Below, piece after piece: positions 1 through 6,236 of a stretch of DNA of 7,782 nucleotides. The position numbers and the translations under genes are program-made. The stretch spans positions 1-7,782 of the forward strand of contig JAVEEB010000297.1 in NCBI GenBank assembly GCA_030840665.1. Direction: 5' to 3'. How positions within the stretch are numbered: position 1 is the first letter of the stretch; each line of letters begins with the position of its first letter. The notes under the pieces are model-generated. The model was not told where the DNA came from. It did not search any database and was given only the letters and a program-made list of their open reading frames with translations. The stretch is from Frankiaceae bacterium (lineage in GTDB: Bacteria > Actinomycetota > Actinomycetes > JAVEEB01).

Positions 1-1396
1 CAACCGAACTGACAGCCCAGCGCGCCCCCATGACGGTGCGCTGCGCCGCGAAGGACGGAATGCAGGGGGCGTACGCGAGCACAAATGCGCACAGTGCCAG
101 ACCTGCCCCCCCGGGGTGGCCGCCAGAGGAGTCGGCCAGCCGTTGCCTCAGCGCGGCCGCGGTCGATGTCGCTGCCACCGGCCCGGACGACAGCGTCTGG
201 GCGAACGACGCGACCATCGCCTCCTTGGCCACGACCCCCGTCGCAAGCGCCGCGGTCACGGCGGGGTCGCCGAATCCCGCAGGCCCGAAAACGGGAGCGA
301 CCGCGCCGGCCGTGCGGCCCAGGACACTGTGGCCCAGCGGCACGTGGCCGAACCCGCTCCCGGCCGGGGCGCCGCCGAGCGGAATGGCGGCGAGGAGCCA
401 CGCGACCGCGACGGCCGCCGTCACGACGACCGCGACTCCCCTGATGAACGCGACGAGCCGCCGCAGCGTCTCCGCGAGCAGCGGCAGGACCAAAGGGCGG
501 CACAGGGGTGGCGCGGCCGGAAACGCACCGTCGCCCGGGACAGCGGCCGGCGAACCCATGACGACCCGCAGGATCACGGCTACCGAGAGCACGATCCCGA
601 TCGACATGGCGTACATCGCCGCGACGACGGCGGCCGAGCGGCCGGGGAGCGCCGCCTGCGCGACCAGCACGTAGACGGGCAGGCGCGCTGTGCACGTCAC
701 GAGCGGGGCAAGGATCGCGGTCACCCTGCGGTGCCGCACGGATCCCAGGTGACCCGCCGCTCCTATCGAGGGCACGTTGCACCCGAATCCGAGCACGAGA
801 ATCAACATTGACTCCCCCGGCAAGCCCAGGCGCCGCATGAGCGAATGCGCGGCCGCGGAGGACCGAGCGAGGAACCCGGAGCGCTCCAACGCGATGAGCG
901 ATGCGGCGACGAACGCGTACAGGGGTACGAAGGTCAGCAGTTGCCCGACGCCGGTCAGCAGGCCGCCGACGAGAAACGACGACACCCAGCTCCCGTCGAG
1001 TCCAACGGCGCGCAACCCTCGCACGGCAGCGGACGACACAGGTCCGCTGATCAGGTTGTTGAGCCCTGCTTGCAATGGCTGTGATGCGGCTGTCGAGGCT
1101 GCGATGAGGGCCCACACGGTCGCGATGAGCACAGGCAATCCCGTCCACGGGGACGTGGTGAGTCGATCGATGAAACGTGCACGACTCGAGCTGGGCACAT
1201 GAAGCCGGAAGAGCTCTGACTCAGCCTGAGAAACCAGCGGTGCTTCGGTTTTCGGGGCAGGACAGTGCTGGGCGCTCGGACAATGGCGGCACCGCGACCG
1301 GGCCACCCGCGACGGCACGGGGACAGGGGCGGCCGGCACGACGGGGGCGACCGACACGAGAGGCACGACCGTCGGGTCGCCGCTCGCAATGCCCAT
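1..1396 (-). CDS. FeoB-like ferrous iron transporter membrane domain lacking the GTPase domain (3' end outside window)
   Basis: The reading frame is open from the ATG at 1396 to the left edge, giving 465 visible residues; the C-terminus lies outside. It matches the polytopic FeoB permease, which imports Fe2+ across the inner membrane. Visible FeoB signatures are a PWTGLPV-type entry to the first helix near residues 85-91, first Gate motif GFGCNVPSI (203-211), CTARLPVY (235-242), second Gate motif VVAKEAMV (388-395) and APCIPS (443-448). C206, C235 and C445 match the three conserved membrane cysteines of E. coli FeoB. The N-terminal G domain of about 270 residues is absent. Residues 1-64 are instead Pro/Val/Ala-rich with C36-x2-C39-x5-C45. 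The start is fixed by an in-frame TGA at 1421-1423, no other start codon between it and the ATG, and AAGGAG 11 bases upstream. A GTG start at 1198 would drop the cysteine cluster. Iron as substrate is inferred from family; another divalent metal is possible. Confidence 0.85.
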   Translation of the reverse strand, partial: MGIASGDPTVVPLVSVAPVVPAAPVPVPSRVARSRCRHCPSAQHCPAPKTEAPLVSQAESELFRLHVPSSSRARFIDRLTTSPWTGLPVLIATVWALIAASTAASQPLQAGLNNLISGPVSSAAVRGLRAVGLDGSWVSSFLVGGLLTGVGQLLTFVPLYAFVAASLIALERSGFLARSSAAAHSLMRRLGLPGESMLILVLGFGCNVPSIGAAGHLGSVRHRRVTAILAPLVTCTARLPVYVLVAQAALPGRSAAVVAAMYAMSIGIVLSVAVILRVVMGSPAAVPGDGAFPAAPPLCRPLVLPLLAETLRRLVAFIRGVAVVVTAAVAVAWLLAAIPLGGAPAGSGFGHVPLGHSVLGRTAGAVAPVFGPAGFGDPAVTAALATGVVAKEAMVASFAQTLSSGPVAATSTAAALRQRLADSSGGHPGGAGLALCAFVLAYAPCIPSFAAQRTVMGARWAVSSV

Positions 1397-1407
1397 CTCG
1401 GAGGTGG

Positions 1408-1413
1408 CTCCTT
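1408..1413 (-). promoter_or_regulatory. Ribosome binding site of the FeoB-like gene
   Basis: AAGGAG on the minus strand lies 11 bases before the ATG at 1396. It supports this start and therefore the cysteine-containing N-terminus. The spacer contains CCACCTCC, whose CTCC can pair with the GGAG of the site in a small 4-bp hairpin. Confidence 0.55.
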
Positions 1414-1458
1414 CGTCGGATCACCGCCAACGTTAGGAGCCGCAGGCACCCGACACAG

Positions 1459-1472
1459 GGGCCGAAAGGCCC
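1459..1472 (-). terminator. Short hairpin after proA, weak or partial terminator
   Basis: The minus strand reads GGGCC-TTTC-GGCCC, a perfect 5-bp GC stem with a 4-base loop, starting 18 bases after the proA stop. It is not followed by a T-run (the next bases are CTGTGTCGGG). It could be a weak terminator, a stabilising 3' hairpin or chance in GC-rich DNA. The rest of the 94-base gap shows no convincing promoter, so read-through from proA into the FeoB-like gene is possible. Confidence 0.35.
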
Positions 1473-1490
1473 GAATGTCGTCTTTTCCGA

Positions 1491-2783
1491 TCAGGCGCGG
1501 ACGTGACCCTCGCCGGTGACGACGTACTTCGTGCTGGTCAGCTCGAGCAGGCCCATGGGCCCCCGCGCGTGCAACTTCTGCGTCGAGATACCGATCTCGG
1601 CGCCGAAGCCGAACTGGCCGCCATCGGTGAAGCGGGTCGATGCGTTGACCATCACAGCGGCGCTGTCGACCCGGGACACGAACGTCTTCGCGGCCTGCTG
1701 GGACTCCGTGAGGATCGCCTCGGTGTGCCCGCTGCTCCAGCGCCGGATGTGCGCGATGGCGTCATCCAGCGAGTCGACGACGCCGACTGCCATGTCGAGT
1801 GAGAGGTATTCACTCGACCAGTCCTCGTCCGTCGCCGGCACGGTCGCGACACCGTTGGCGGCGCCGATCTCGGCGGCGCGGGCATCAGCGTGGATCGTGA
1901 CTCCTGCACCGCTGAGCGCCGCGAGCACGGTCGGCAGCACGGCGTCCGCGGACGCGGCGTGCACGAGGAGGGTCTCGGCCGCGTTGCACACGCTCGGCCG
2001 CTGCACCTTCGCGTTCAGCACGATGGCTGTGATCTCGTCCACCGACGGGTGCGCCGCATCGACGTACACGTGGCAATTCCCTACGCCGGTCTCGATGACC
2101 GGCACCGTCGATTCCCGCACGACGGTTTCGATCAGGCCGGCGCCACCGCGAGGAATGAGCACGTCGACGAGGCCGCGCGCCGTCATCAGATGCTTCACCG
2201 ATTCGCGGGTGTCCCCCGGGACGAGCTGGATCGTGTACGGCGGAAGACCGGCGGCCGTCGCCGCCTCGTCGAGAATGGTTGCGAGCGCCGCGTTGGAATG
2301 GCGCGCACTCGACGAACCTCTCAGCAGGACTGCGTTTCCGCTCTTGACGCAGAGCCCCGCGGCATCGACGGTGACGTTCGGGCGGGCTTCGTAAATGATG
2401 CCGATGACACCCAACGGCACCCGCAGCTGTCGCACATCGAGGCCGTTCGGCAACGTGTATCCGCGGATGACCTCGCCGACCGGGTCGGGCAGCGTGGCGA
2501 CCTGCCGGAGGCCGTCGGCCATGTCCGTCACTCGCGCAGCGGTCAACGACAGCCGATCGATCAGCGACTCGCTCAGCCCGTCGGCGCGGCCGCCCTCGAC
2601 GTCCTTCAGATTGGCGGCGAGCACCTCGTCGACGCGCGCCTCCAACGCGTCCGCCATCGCGTGCAGCGCCGCGTCCTTGCTCCCCCGCGACATCGGCGCC
2701 AGATCGGCGGCGGCCGTGCGGGCGCGGCGGGCGCTGTCGAGGACTGCAGTGGCGGAGTCGTCGGTCCTGAGAACGTCGGTCAT
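1491..2783 (-). CDS. proA: Gamma-glutamyl phosphate reductase (glutamate-5-semialdehyde dehydrogenase)
   Basis: This cytoplasmic enzyme catalyses NADPH-dependent reduction of gamma-glutamyl phosphate to glutamate-5-semialdehyde, the second step of proline synthesis, acting on the ProB product. The 430-residue protein aligns end to end with E. coli ProA from memory. Visible blocks are [19 protein letters not shown] (122-140), the LIPRGGAGL loop (209-217), the catalytic-cysteine segment [10 protein letters not shown] with C266, and the C-terminal signature [19 protein letters not shown] followed by [12 protein letters not shown] (380-411). Length is close to the usual 415-430. The ATG at 2783 overlaps the tetR stop as ATGA and begins about 12 residues before the E. 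coli start. No good Shine-Dalgarno sequence precedes it, so translation probably depends on ribosomes finishing tetR. Extending the frame upstream to 3008 would run across tetR and is rejected. Expression as the last cistron of the exporter operon is inferred. Confidence 0.97.
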   Translation of the reverse strand: MTDVLRTDDSATAVLDSARRARTAAADLAPMSRGSKDAALHAMADALEARVDEVLAANLKDVEGGRADGLSESLIDRLSLTAARVTDMADGLRQVATLPDPVGEVIRGYTLPNGLDVRQLRVPLGVIGIIYEARPNVTVDAAGLCVKSGNAVLLRGSSSARHSNAALATILDEAATAAGLPPYTIQLVPGDTRESVKHLMTARGLVDVLIPRGGAGLIETVVRESTVPVIETGVGNCHVYVDAAHPSVDEITAIVLNAKVQRPSVCNAAETLLVHAASADAVLPTVLAALSGAGVTIHADARAAEIGAANGVATVPATDEDWSSEYLSLDMAVGVVDSLDDAIAHIRRWSSGHTEAILTESQQAAKTFVSRVDSAAVMVNASTRFTDGGQFGFGAEIGISTQKLHARGPMGLLELTSTKYVVTGEGHVRA

Positions 2784-3526
2784 GATGCCGATTTTGGCAC
2801 GTTCCCCGCCGGTGAGGCACTCTCGACGACCGGCAGATCGGCCAGCATCGTCGCGAACTTGTCGGCCGCCGAGCCCGGGACGCGCGTCTGGACCAGCAGG
2901 CCGAGGCCGACCATGCAGACGAAATCGTTGACGAGCTGCTCGATCGGTGGCCACGGGAAGTACGGCTTGCTGATCAGGAGGCTGGCAACCCCGTGCACGC
3001 CGATCCACAGGCGCATGGCGACCTCCCGGGCGTTACCCGCGCCGAGCAGGCCCGCCTGCTGGGCCTCGACGACGGTCTGGATAACGGGACCGAACGCCGT
3101 CTGCGCCTCCAGGTCGGCGGGAGTCATCGACATGATCGTGTCGCTCTCGCACCGCGACATGAAGACGATGCGAAACGGCTCCCGGTTGTCGAGGGCGAAC
3201 TGCACGTACGCGACGCCCATCAGGCCGAGCCGCTCCAACGGGCTCGAAACGCCGTGGCAGGCCTCGGCGAAATACCGCGCCAAGTCCGCGAACACCGGCT
3301 CGCACGCGGCGTCGAGGAGCGACTGCTTGTCGGGAAAGTGCAGGTAGATCGACGGCGGAGTGACCCCGACCCGCTTCGCCACCGCGCGGATCGACACGGC
3401 ATCGAGGTCGCCGGTCTCGGCAAGGAGCCCGATGGTGGCTTGCAGGATGTCCTCACGCAGCCGATCTCCCTCACCGCGGCGTGCCCGACGGCGAGGGACA
3501 TCGGTGTCGGCAGTGCGGGTGGTCAT
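2780..3526 (-). CDS. TetR-family transcriptional regulator, probable repressor of the exporter operon
   Basis: This 248-residue protein is a probable ligand-responsive DNA-binding dimer. An Arg-rich N-terminal arm (11-23) precedes a TetR N-terminal domain: helix 1 at about 25-38 ([14 protein letters not shown]), then the helix-turn-helix [23 protein letters not shown] at about 45-67. The C-terminal half carries [12 protein letters not shown] (173-184), like the WHG motif of the TetR C-terminal domain family often called TetR_C_33. A Pro/Ser tail follows. Its ATG overlaps the exporter stop (ATGA) and its TGA overlaps the proA start (ATGA). Co-transcription with the MMPL exporter suggests it represses that operon and itself, most simply through the inverted repeat in the promoter at 5801-5815. 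The inducer cannot be read from sequence. The frame stays open upstream to 4747 only because it shadows the exporter gene. Confidence 0.93.
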   Translation of the reverse strand: MTTRTADTDVPRRRARRGEGDRLREDILQATIGLLAETGDLDAVSIRAVAKRVGVTPPSIYLHFPDKQSLLDAACEPVFADLARYFAEACHGVSSPLERLGLMGVAYVQFALDNREPFRIVFMSRCESDTIMSMTPADLEAQTAFGPVIQTVVEAQQAGLLGAGNAREVAMRLWIGVHGVASLLISKPYFPWPPIEQLVNDFVCMVGLGLLVQTRVPGSAADKFATMLADLPVVESASPAGNVPKSAS

Positions 3527-5757
3527 CTGACTCCTGTCGAGACTCGCGCGTCGGTCGCTGGGCGAGGCTCCATTGTCTCTCCCGAGTCCTCGGCGAGCGA
3601 CCACCGTGCGCTGACACGCCGCAGCGGGGCAGGCGCCCACCAGTTCCATCGTCCGGCCAGCCTCATGATCGCCGGCACCAGGAGGCCGCGGACGATGGTC
3701 GCGTCGACGATGACCGCCAAGGAAAGGCCGATGCCCATCAGCTTCATGGTCGTCACGCCGCTGAAGGCCATCGACGCGAAGACGATCGCGATGAGGACGG
3801 CCGCGGCCGTGATGAGGCGCCCGGTCTTCTGCAGCCCCCACACGACGGCCCGTTGGTTGTCGCCGCTGCGGTCCCACTCCTCCTTGATCCGGGAGATGAG
3901 AAATACCTCGTAGTCCATGGACAGGCCGAAAGCGATGCAGAACATCAGGATCGGCAGCGTCGTCTCCAGCGAGCCGGTCGGCGTGAAGTGCAGGAAGCCG
4001 GACAGGTGACCTTCCTGGAAGATCCAGACCATCGCCCCGAAGGTTGCCGACAGGCTCAGGGCATTGAGGAGGACGGCCTTCACGGGGAGCACCACGCTGC
4101 CCGTGAAAGCGAACAACAGCAGCAATGTCGAGAGCACGATGATGCCGACCGCCCACGGCAGCGAAGCGGCGATCGAGCTCTTGGTGTCGACGAGACTTGC
4201 GGACGACCCACCCACCTGCACGGGGACCGGGGCGGGCAACGCGCGCACCGCGCGGACCAGATCCTGGGACGACCCGTCCAGCGGGCCTTGCGCAGGAATG
4301 ATCACGACGTAGCTGCGGTCGCCCTGCGGCGCGACGTACGACTGTGGTTGCCCGTCGGAGATGCGTGCGCCATTGCTGAAGATCCCGGCCGCGGACTCGA
4401 CCCGCCGCACGTTCGGCAGTGCCGACGCACGGGCTGCGTACGCCGAAAGGTCGGCAGAGCCGGCCGCAAAGCCCGGCGCCGTCGGGACGACGAGGACGGC
4501 GTCGTTGCGAGCGCCGTCGAAGTCGGTGGTGACCGCCTGGGATACCGCCCGCGCCGCGGTCCCGGGTGGCAGGACGCGCGAGTCGCTCGACCCGAAGGTG
4601 ACCCCGAGGAAGGGAGCTCCGAGGACCGCGAGGCCCACGATCACCAGCACAGCAACAGGAATGGGCCGTCGCATCACGCCGCGGGCCAGGGCCCCCCAGA
4701 AGGTGCCCTGCTTGTCCCGTCGGCGCACCAGGAATGGCACCGACCACTTCTCGACGCGCGTGCCGAGCACGGCGAGCAGGGCCGGCAGCACGATGACGGC
4801 GGCGGCGGCCGCGAGCAGCACAACGGCTATGCCGGCGTACGCGAAGGAACGAAGGAAGTACAGCGGGAAGACGAGCATCGCGGCGAGCGAGAGCGTGACC
4901 GTCAGCGCCGAGTACACGACGGTGCGGCCTGCCGTGCGCACTGACGCCACGACCGCATCATGCAAGGCTCTGCCGTTGGCGACCTCTTCGCGGTAGCGGG
5001 TGAGGATGAACAGGCTGTAGTCGATCGCGAGGCCGAGCCCCATGGCCGTCGTGAGGTTCATCGCAAAGACCGAAACATCAGTGACAGCGGCGATCATCCG
5101 CAACATCAGCAGCGTGCCGACGATCGCAAGAACGCCGATCCCGACCGGCAGGAGCGCCGCCACGACGCTGCCGAACACCAGGATCAGCAGGACGACCGTG
5201 ACGGGGATGGCAATGCCCTCGGACACCGCGAGGTCCTTCGAGATGTGCTTCGTGATCTGGTCGAAGACGACACCTGATCCCCCGACCCGGACCGCCAGCC
5301 CGTCGCTGGTCGCGGTGTACGTGTCGACGATCGCGCTCGCCCTCTTCATGACCGCGTCGTCGGGCCCATCGATGTGGCCGAGGACCAAGGCCTCGGTGCC
5401 GTCCTTGCTCCGCAGGCCGGCCGCACCGGTCGACCAGTAGGAGACGACCCCGGTGAGCGCCGGCTCGTGGGCCAGGCGGTCCGTCAGCGCTTTGCCGGCG
5501 GCGGCGACGGCCGGGTCGTCGAGTGAGCCCTGTGTCGGGCGCACGAGGAGCAGGATGTTGCTCGCGCCCGCACCGAAGCCCTTGTCCAGCAGTTCCGCCG
5601 CCTGCACCGAGCCGGAGCTGGGGTCGTTGTAGCCCCCCGTCTTGAGGTGGCTCGCGACCCCGCCGCCCACGGCACCCGCCACGACGAAGAAGAGCGCGGT
5701 GATCGCGAGGATGACTCGGCGCCGACGAACAACGGCGCGGCCAAGACGGTCCAACAT
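3523..5757 (-). CDS. MMPL/RND-family membrane transporter (exporter)
   Basis: This 744-residue inner-membrane protein belongs to the actinobacterial MMPL branch of the RND superfamily, which exports lipids, siderophores or drugs using the proton gradient. Topology is typical. There is TM1 at about 15-33, an external loop to about 183, TM2-TM6 to about 332 and a cytoplasmic link with RRRDKQ. TM7 lies at about 367-387, then a second external loop to about 533, TM8-TM12 to about 700 and a short hydrophilic tail. Each half carries the proton-relay signature: GLGLAIDYSLFILTRYREE with D246-Y247, and GLSMDYEVFLISRIKEE with D615-Y616, comparable to the Asp-Tyr pairs of MmpL3. It lacks a long C-terminal domain, so it looks more like YdfJ/ActII-3-type pumps than MmpL3. 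GGAAGGA lies 7 bases before the ATG. It is the first gene of the operon with tetR and proA. The substrate is unknown. Confidence 0.94.
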   Translation of the reverse strand: MLDRLGRAVVRRRRVILAITALFFVVAGAVGGGVASHLKTGGYNDPSSGSVQAAELLDKGFGAGASNILLLVRPTQGSLDDPAVAAAGKALTDRLAHEPALTGVVSYWSTGAAGLRSKDGTEALVLGHIDGPDDAVMKRASAIVDTYTATSDGLAVRVGGSGVVFDQITKHISKDLAVSEGIAIPVTVVLLILVFGSVVAALLPVGIGVLAIVGTLLMLRMIAAVTDVSVFAMNLTTAMGLGLAIDYSLFILTRYREEVANGRALHDAVVASVRTAGRTVVYSALTVTLSLAAMLVFPLYFLRSFAYAGIAVVLLAAAAAVIVLPALLAVLGTRVEKWSVPFLVRRRDKQGTFWGALARGVMRRPIPVAVLVIVGLAVLGAPFLGVTFGSSDSRVLPPGTAARAVSQAVTTDFDGARNDAVLVVPTAPGFAAGSADLSAYAARASALPNVRRVESAAGIFSNGARISDGQPQSYVAPQGDRSYVVIIPAQGPLDGSSQDLVRAVRALPAPVPVQVGGSSASLVDTKSSIAASLPWAVGIIVLSTLLLLFAFTGSVVLPVKAVLLNALSLSATFGAMVWIFQEGHLSGFLHFTPTGSLETTLPILMFCIAFGLSMDYEVFLISRIKEEWDRSGDNQRAVVWGLQKTGRLITAAAVLIAIVFASMAFSGVTTMKLMGIGLSLAVIVDATIVRGLLVPAIMRLAGRWNWWAPAPLRRVSARWSLAEDSGETMEPRPATDARVSTGVR

Positions 5758-5764
5758 CGGGCTG

Positions 5765-5771
5765 TCCTTCC
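5765..5771 (-). promoter_or_regulatory. Ribosome binding site of the MMPL exporter
   Basis: GGAAGGA on the minus strand lies 7 bases before the ATG at 5757, which fixes the start of the operon. Its first two G residues are also the last two bases of the adjacent inverted repeat (5770-5787), so folding of that repeat could influence ribosome access. Confidence 0.7.
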
Positions 5772-5787
5772 GTTCGGAGGTGAACGG
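5770..5787 (-). repeat. 18-bp inverted repeat in the exporter leader
   Basis: CCGTTC-ACCTCC-GAACGG is a perfect 6-bp inverted repeat with a 6-base centre, lying between the predicted transcription start and the ribosome binding site. It could be a second regulator-binding site or an mRNA hairpin touching the Shine-Dalgarno sequence. On the mRNA the stretch includes UCACCUCC, the same as the anti-Shine-Dalgarno end of 16S rRNA. Function is inferred. Confidence 0.45.
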
Positions 5788-5791
5788 TGGA

Positions 5792-5821
5792 AAGTTAGCG
5801 GTGTTCAGATAACACTGTCAA
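5792..5821 (-). promoter_or_regulatory. Promoter of the mmpL-tetR-proA operon
   Basis: The minus strand has a perfect -35 hexamer TTGACA (5821-5816), an 18-base spacer and a TAACTT -10 element (5797-5792). The predicted transcription start is near 5785, leaving a leader of about 28 bases before the exporter ATG. It is the only strong promoter-like sequence seen in the window. It lies in the 101-base gap after the small unknown gene, where no clear terminator is visible. Confidence 0.6.
5801..5815 (-). promoter_or_regulatory. Candidate TetR operator inside the promoter spacer
   Basis: GTGTT-ATCTG-AACAC is a perfect 5-bp inverted repeat with a 5-base centre, sitting between the -35 and -10 hexamers. 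Size and position fit a TetR-family operator that blocks RNA polymerase. The regulator encoded two genes downstream in this operon is the obvious candidate, giving negative autoregulation. No binding evidence exists in the sequence beyond symmetry and position. Confidence 0.5.
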
Positions 5822-5858
5822 GTCATCCCGCCCGGCCCAAGGTCCGCTGTCGCTCGCC

Positions 5859-6236
5859 CTACACAAAGGGGGAAATACGGGCGTCCAAGATCGGGGCCTC
5901 CCCGCGCTCGTCCCGCACGCTGCGTTCGACGACCTCGAGCCCCACGACGCCCCAGGCCGGCAGCTGCGCCGTGCTGCGATGTTCGCCCCACAGGCGTAAC
6001 GCGAGAGCACAGGCGTCCTCGCAGGACTCCGCCTCTTCCCAATAGCGCAGTTCCGCGCGGTCTCCGGCGTACCGGCTGGCAACGAAGAACGGGCGCTCGT
6101 TGTGCAGGCGTTCGAGAGCTTCCCGGACGTTTTCCGCATCCTCGGCATCGCCGCCGATGGTCAACGTGACGTGCCACAGCCGCCGCGGCGCGTGCTCCTC
6201 AGGCCCTCGGGCTCCGAACAAGGACGAGATCGTCAC
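5859..6236 (-). CDS. Small conserved-type protein of unknown function downstream of proB
   Basis: I do not recognise a function. With the GTG start chosen here it has 125 residues and no signal peptide or membrane segment. The order of predicted elements is strand WHVTLTI (21-27), helix DAENVREALERLHNER (33-48), strands around 50-68 ending in ELRYWEEAE, helix CEDACALALRLWGEH (72-86) and strand WGVVGLEVVE (95-104). This suggests a compact ferredoxin-like alpha/beta fold. Size and place just after proB recall M. tuberculosis Rv2438A, also uncharacterised; that homology is from memory. The GTG at 6236 is preceded by GGGAGGT with an 8-base spacer and gives a 38-base overlap with proB. Coding from about residue 20 (WHVTL) onward is firm, but the exact start is not; GTG or CTG codons near residues 20-23 are alternatives. 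It is probably translated with obg-proB as one operon. Confidence 0.75.
   Translation of the reverse strand: MTISSLFGARGPEEHAPRRLWHVTLTIGGDAEDAENVREALERLHNERPFFVASRYAGDRAELRYWEEAESCEDACALALRLWGEHRSTAQLPAWGVVGLEVVERSVRDERGEAPILDARISPFV

Noticed and set aside
30..1202. Several plus-strand open frames in the left region, which would suggest plus-strand genes
   Set aside because: They are compositionally biased shadows. The minus strand holds a continuous frame with FeoB motifs to the window edge.
1425..1440. CCTAACGTTGG as a possible iron-regulator (IdeR/DtxR- or Fur-like) box before the FeoB-like gene
   Set aside because: Symmetry is imperfect and the match to the 19-bp IdeR consensus, as I recall it, is poor, so it is not called.
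1051..1449. Minus-strand open frame of 132 codons overlapping the start of the FeoB-like gene in another frame
   Set aside because: Ser/Arg/Pro-rich translation with no motifs; it overlaps the better-supported frame and has no separate role.
2784..3008. N-terminal extension of proA to an ATG at 3008
   Set aside because: It would overlap most of the tetR C-terminal domain, and ProA homology begins just after the ATG at 2783.
1890..3347. Plus-strand open frame of 485 codons across proA and tetR
   Set aside because: It is antisense to two firmly identified genes. Its translation is Arg/His-rich without domains, as expected for a shadow frame in GC-rich DNA.
2780..4747. TetR frame read as a 655-residue protein
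   Set aside because: The upstream extension is an off-frame reading of the exporter. The ATG at 3526 gives a normal TetR N-terminus and an ATGA junction.
3481..4944. Plus-strand open frame of 487 codons antisense to the exporter
   Set aside because: The translation is a low-complexity Arg/Asp/His/Gln mix with no recognisable fold. The opposite strand encodes a clear MMPL protein.
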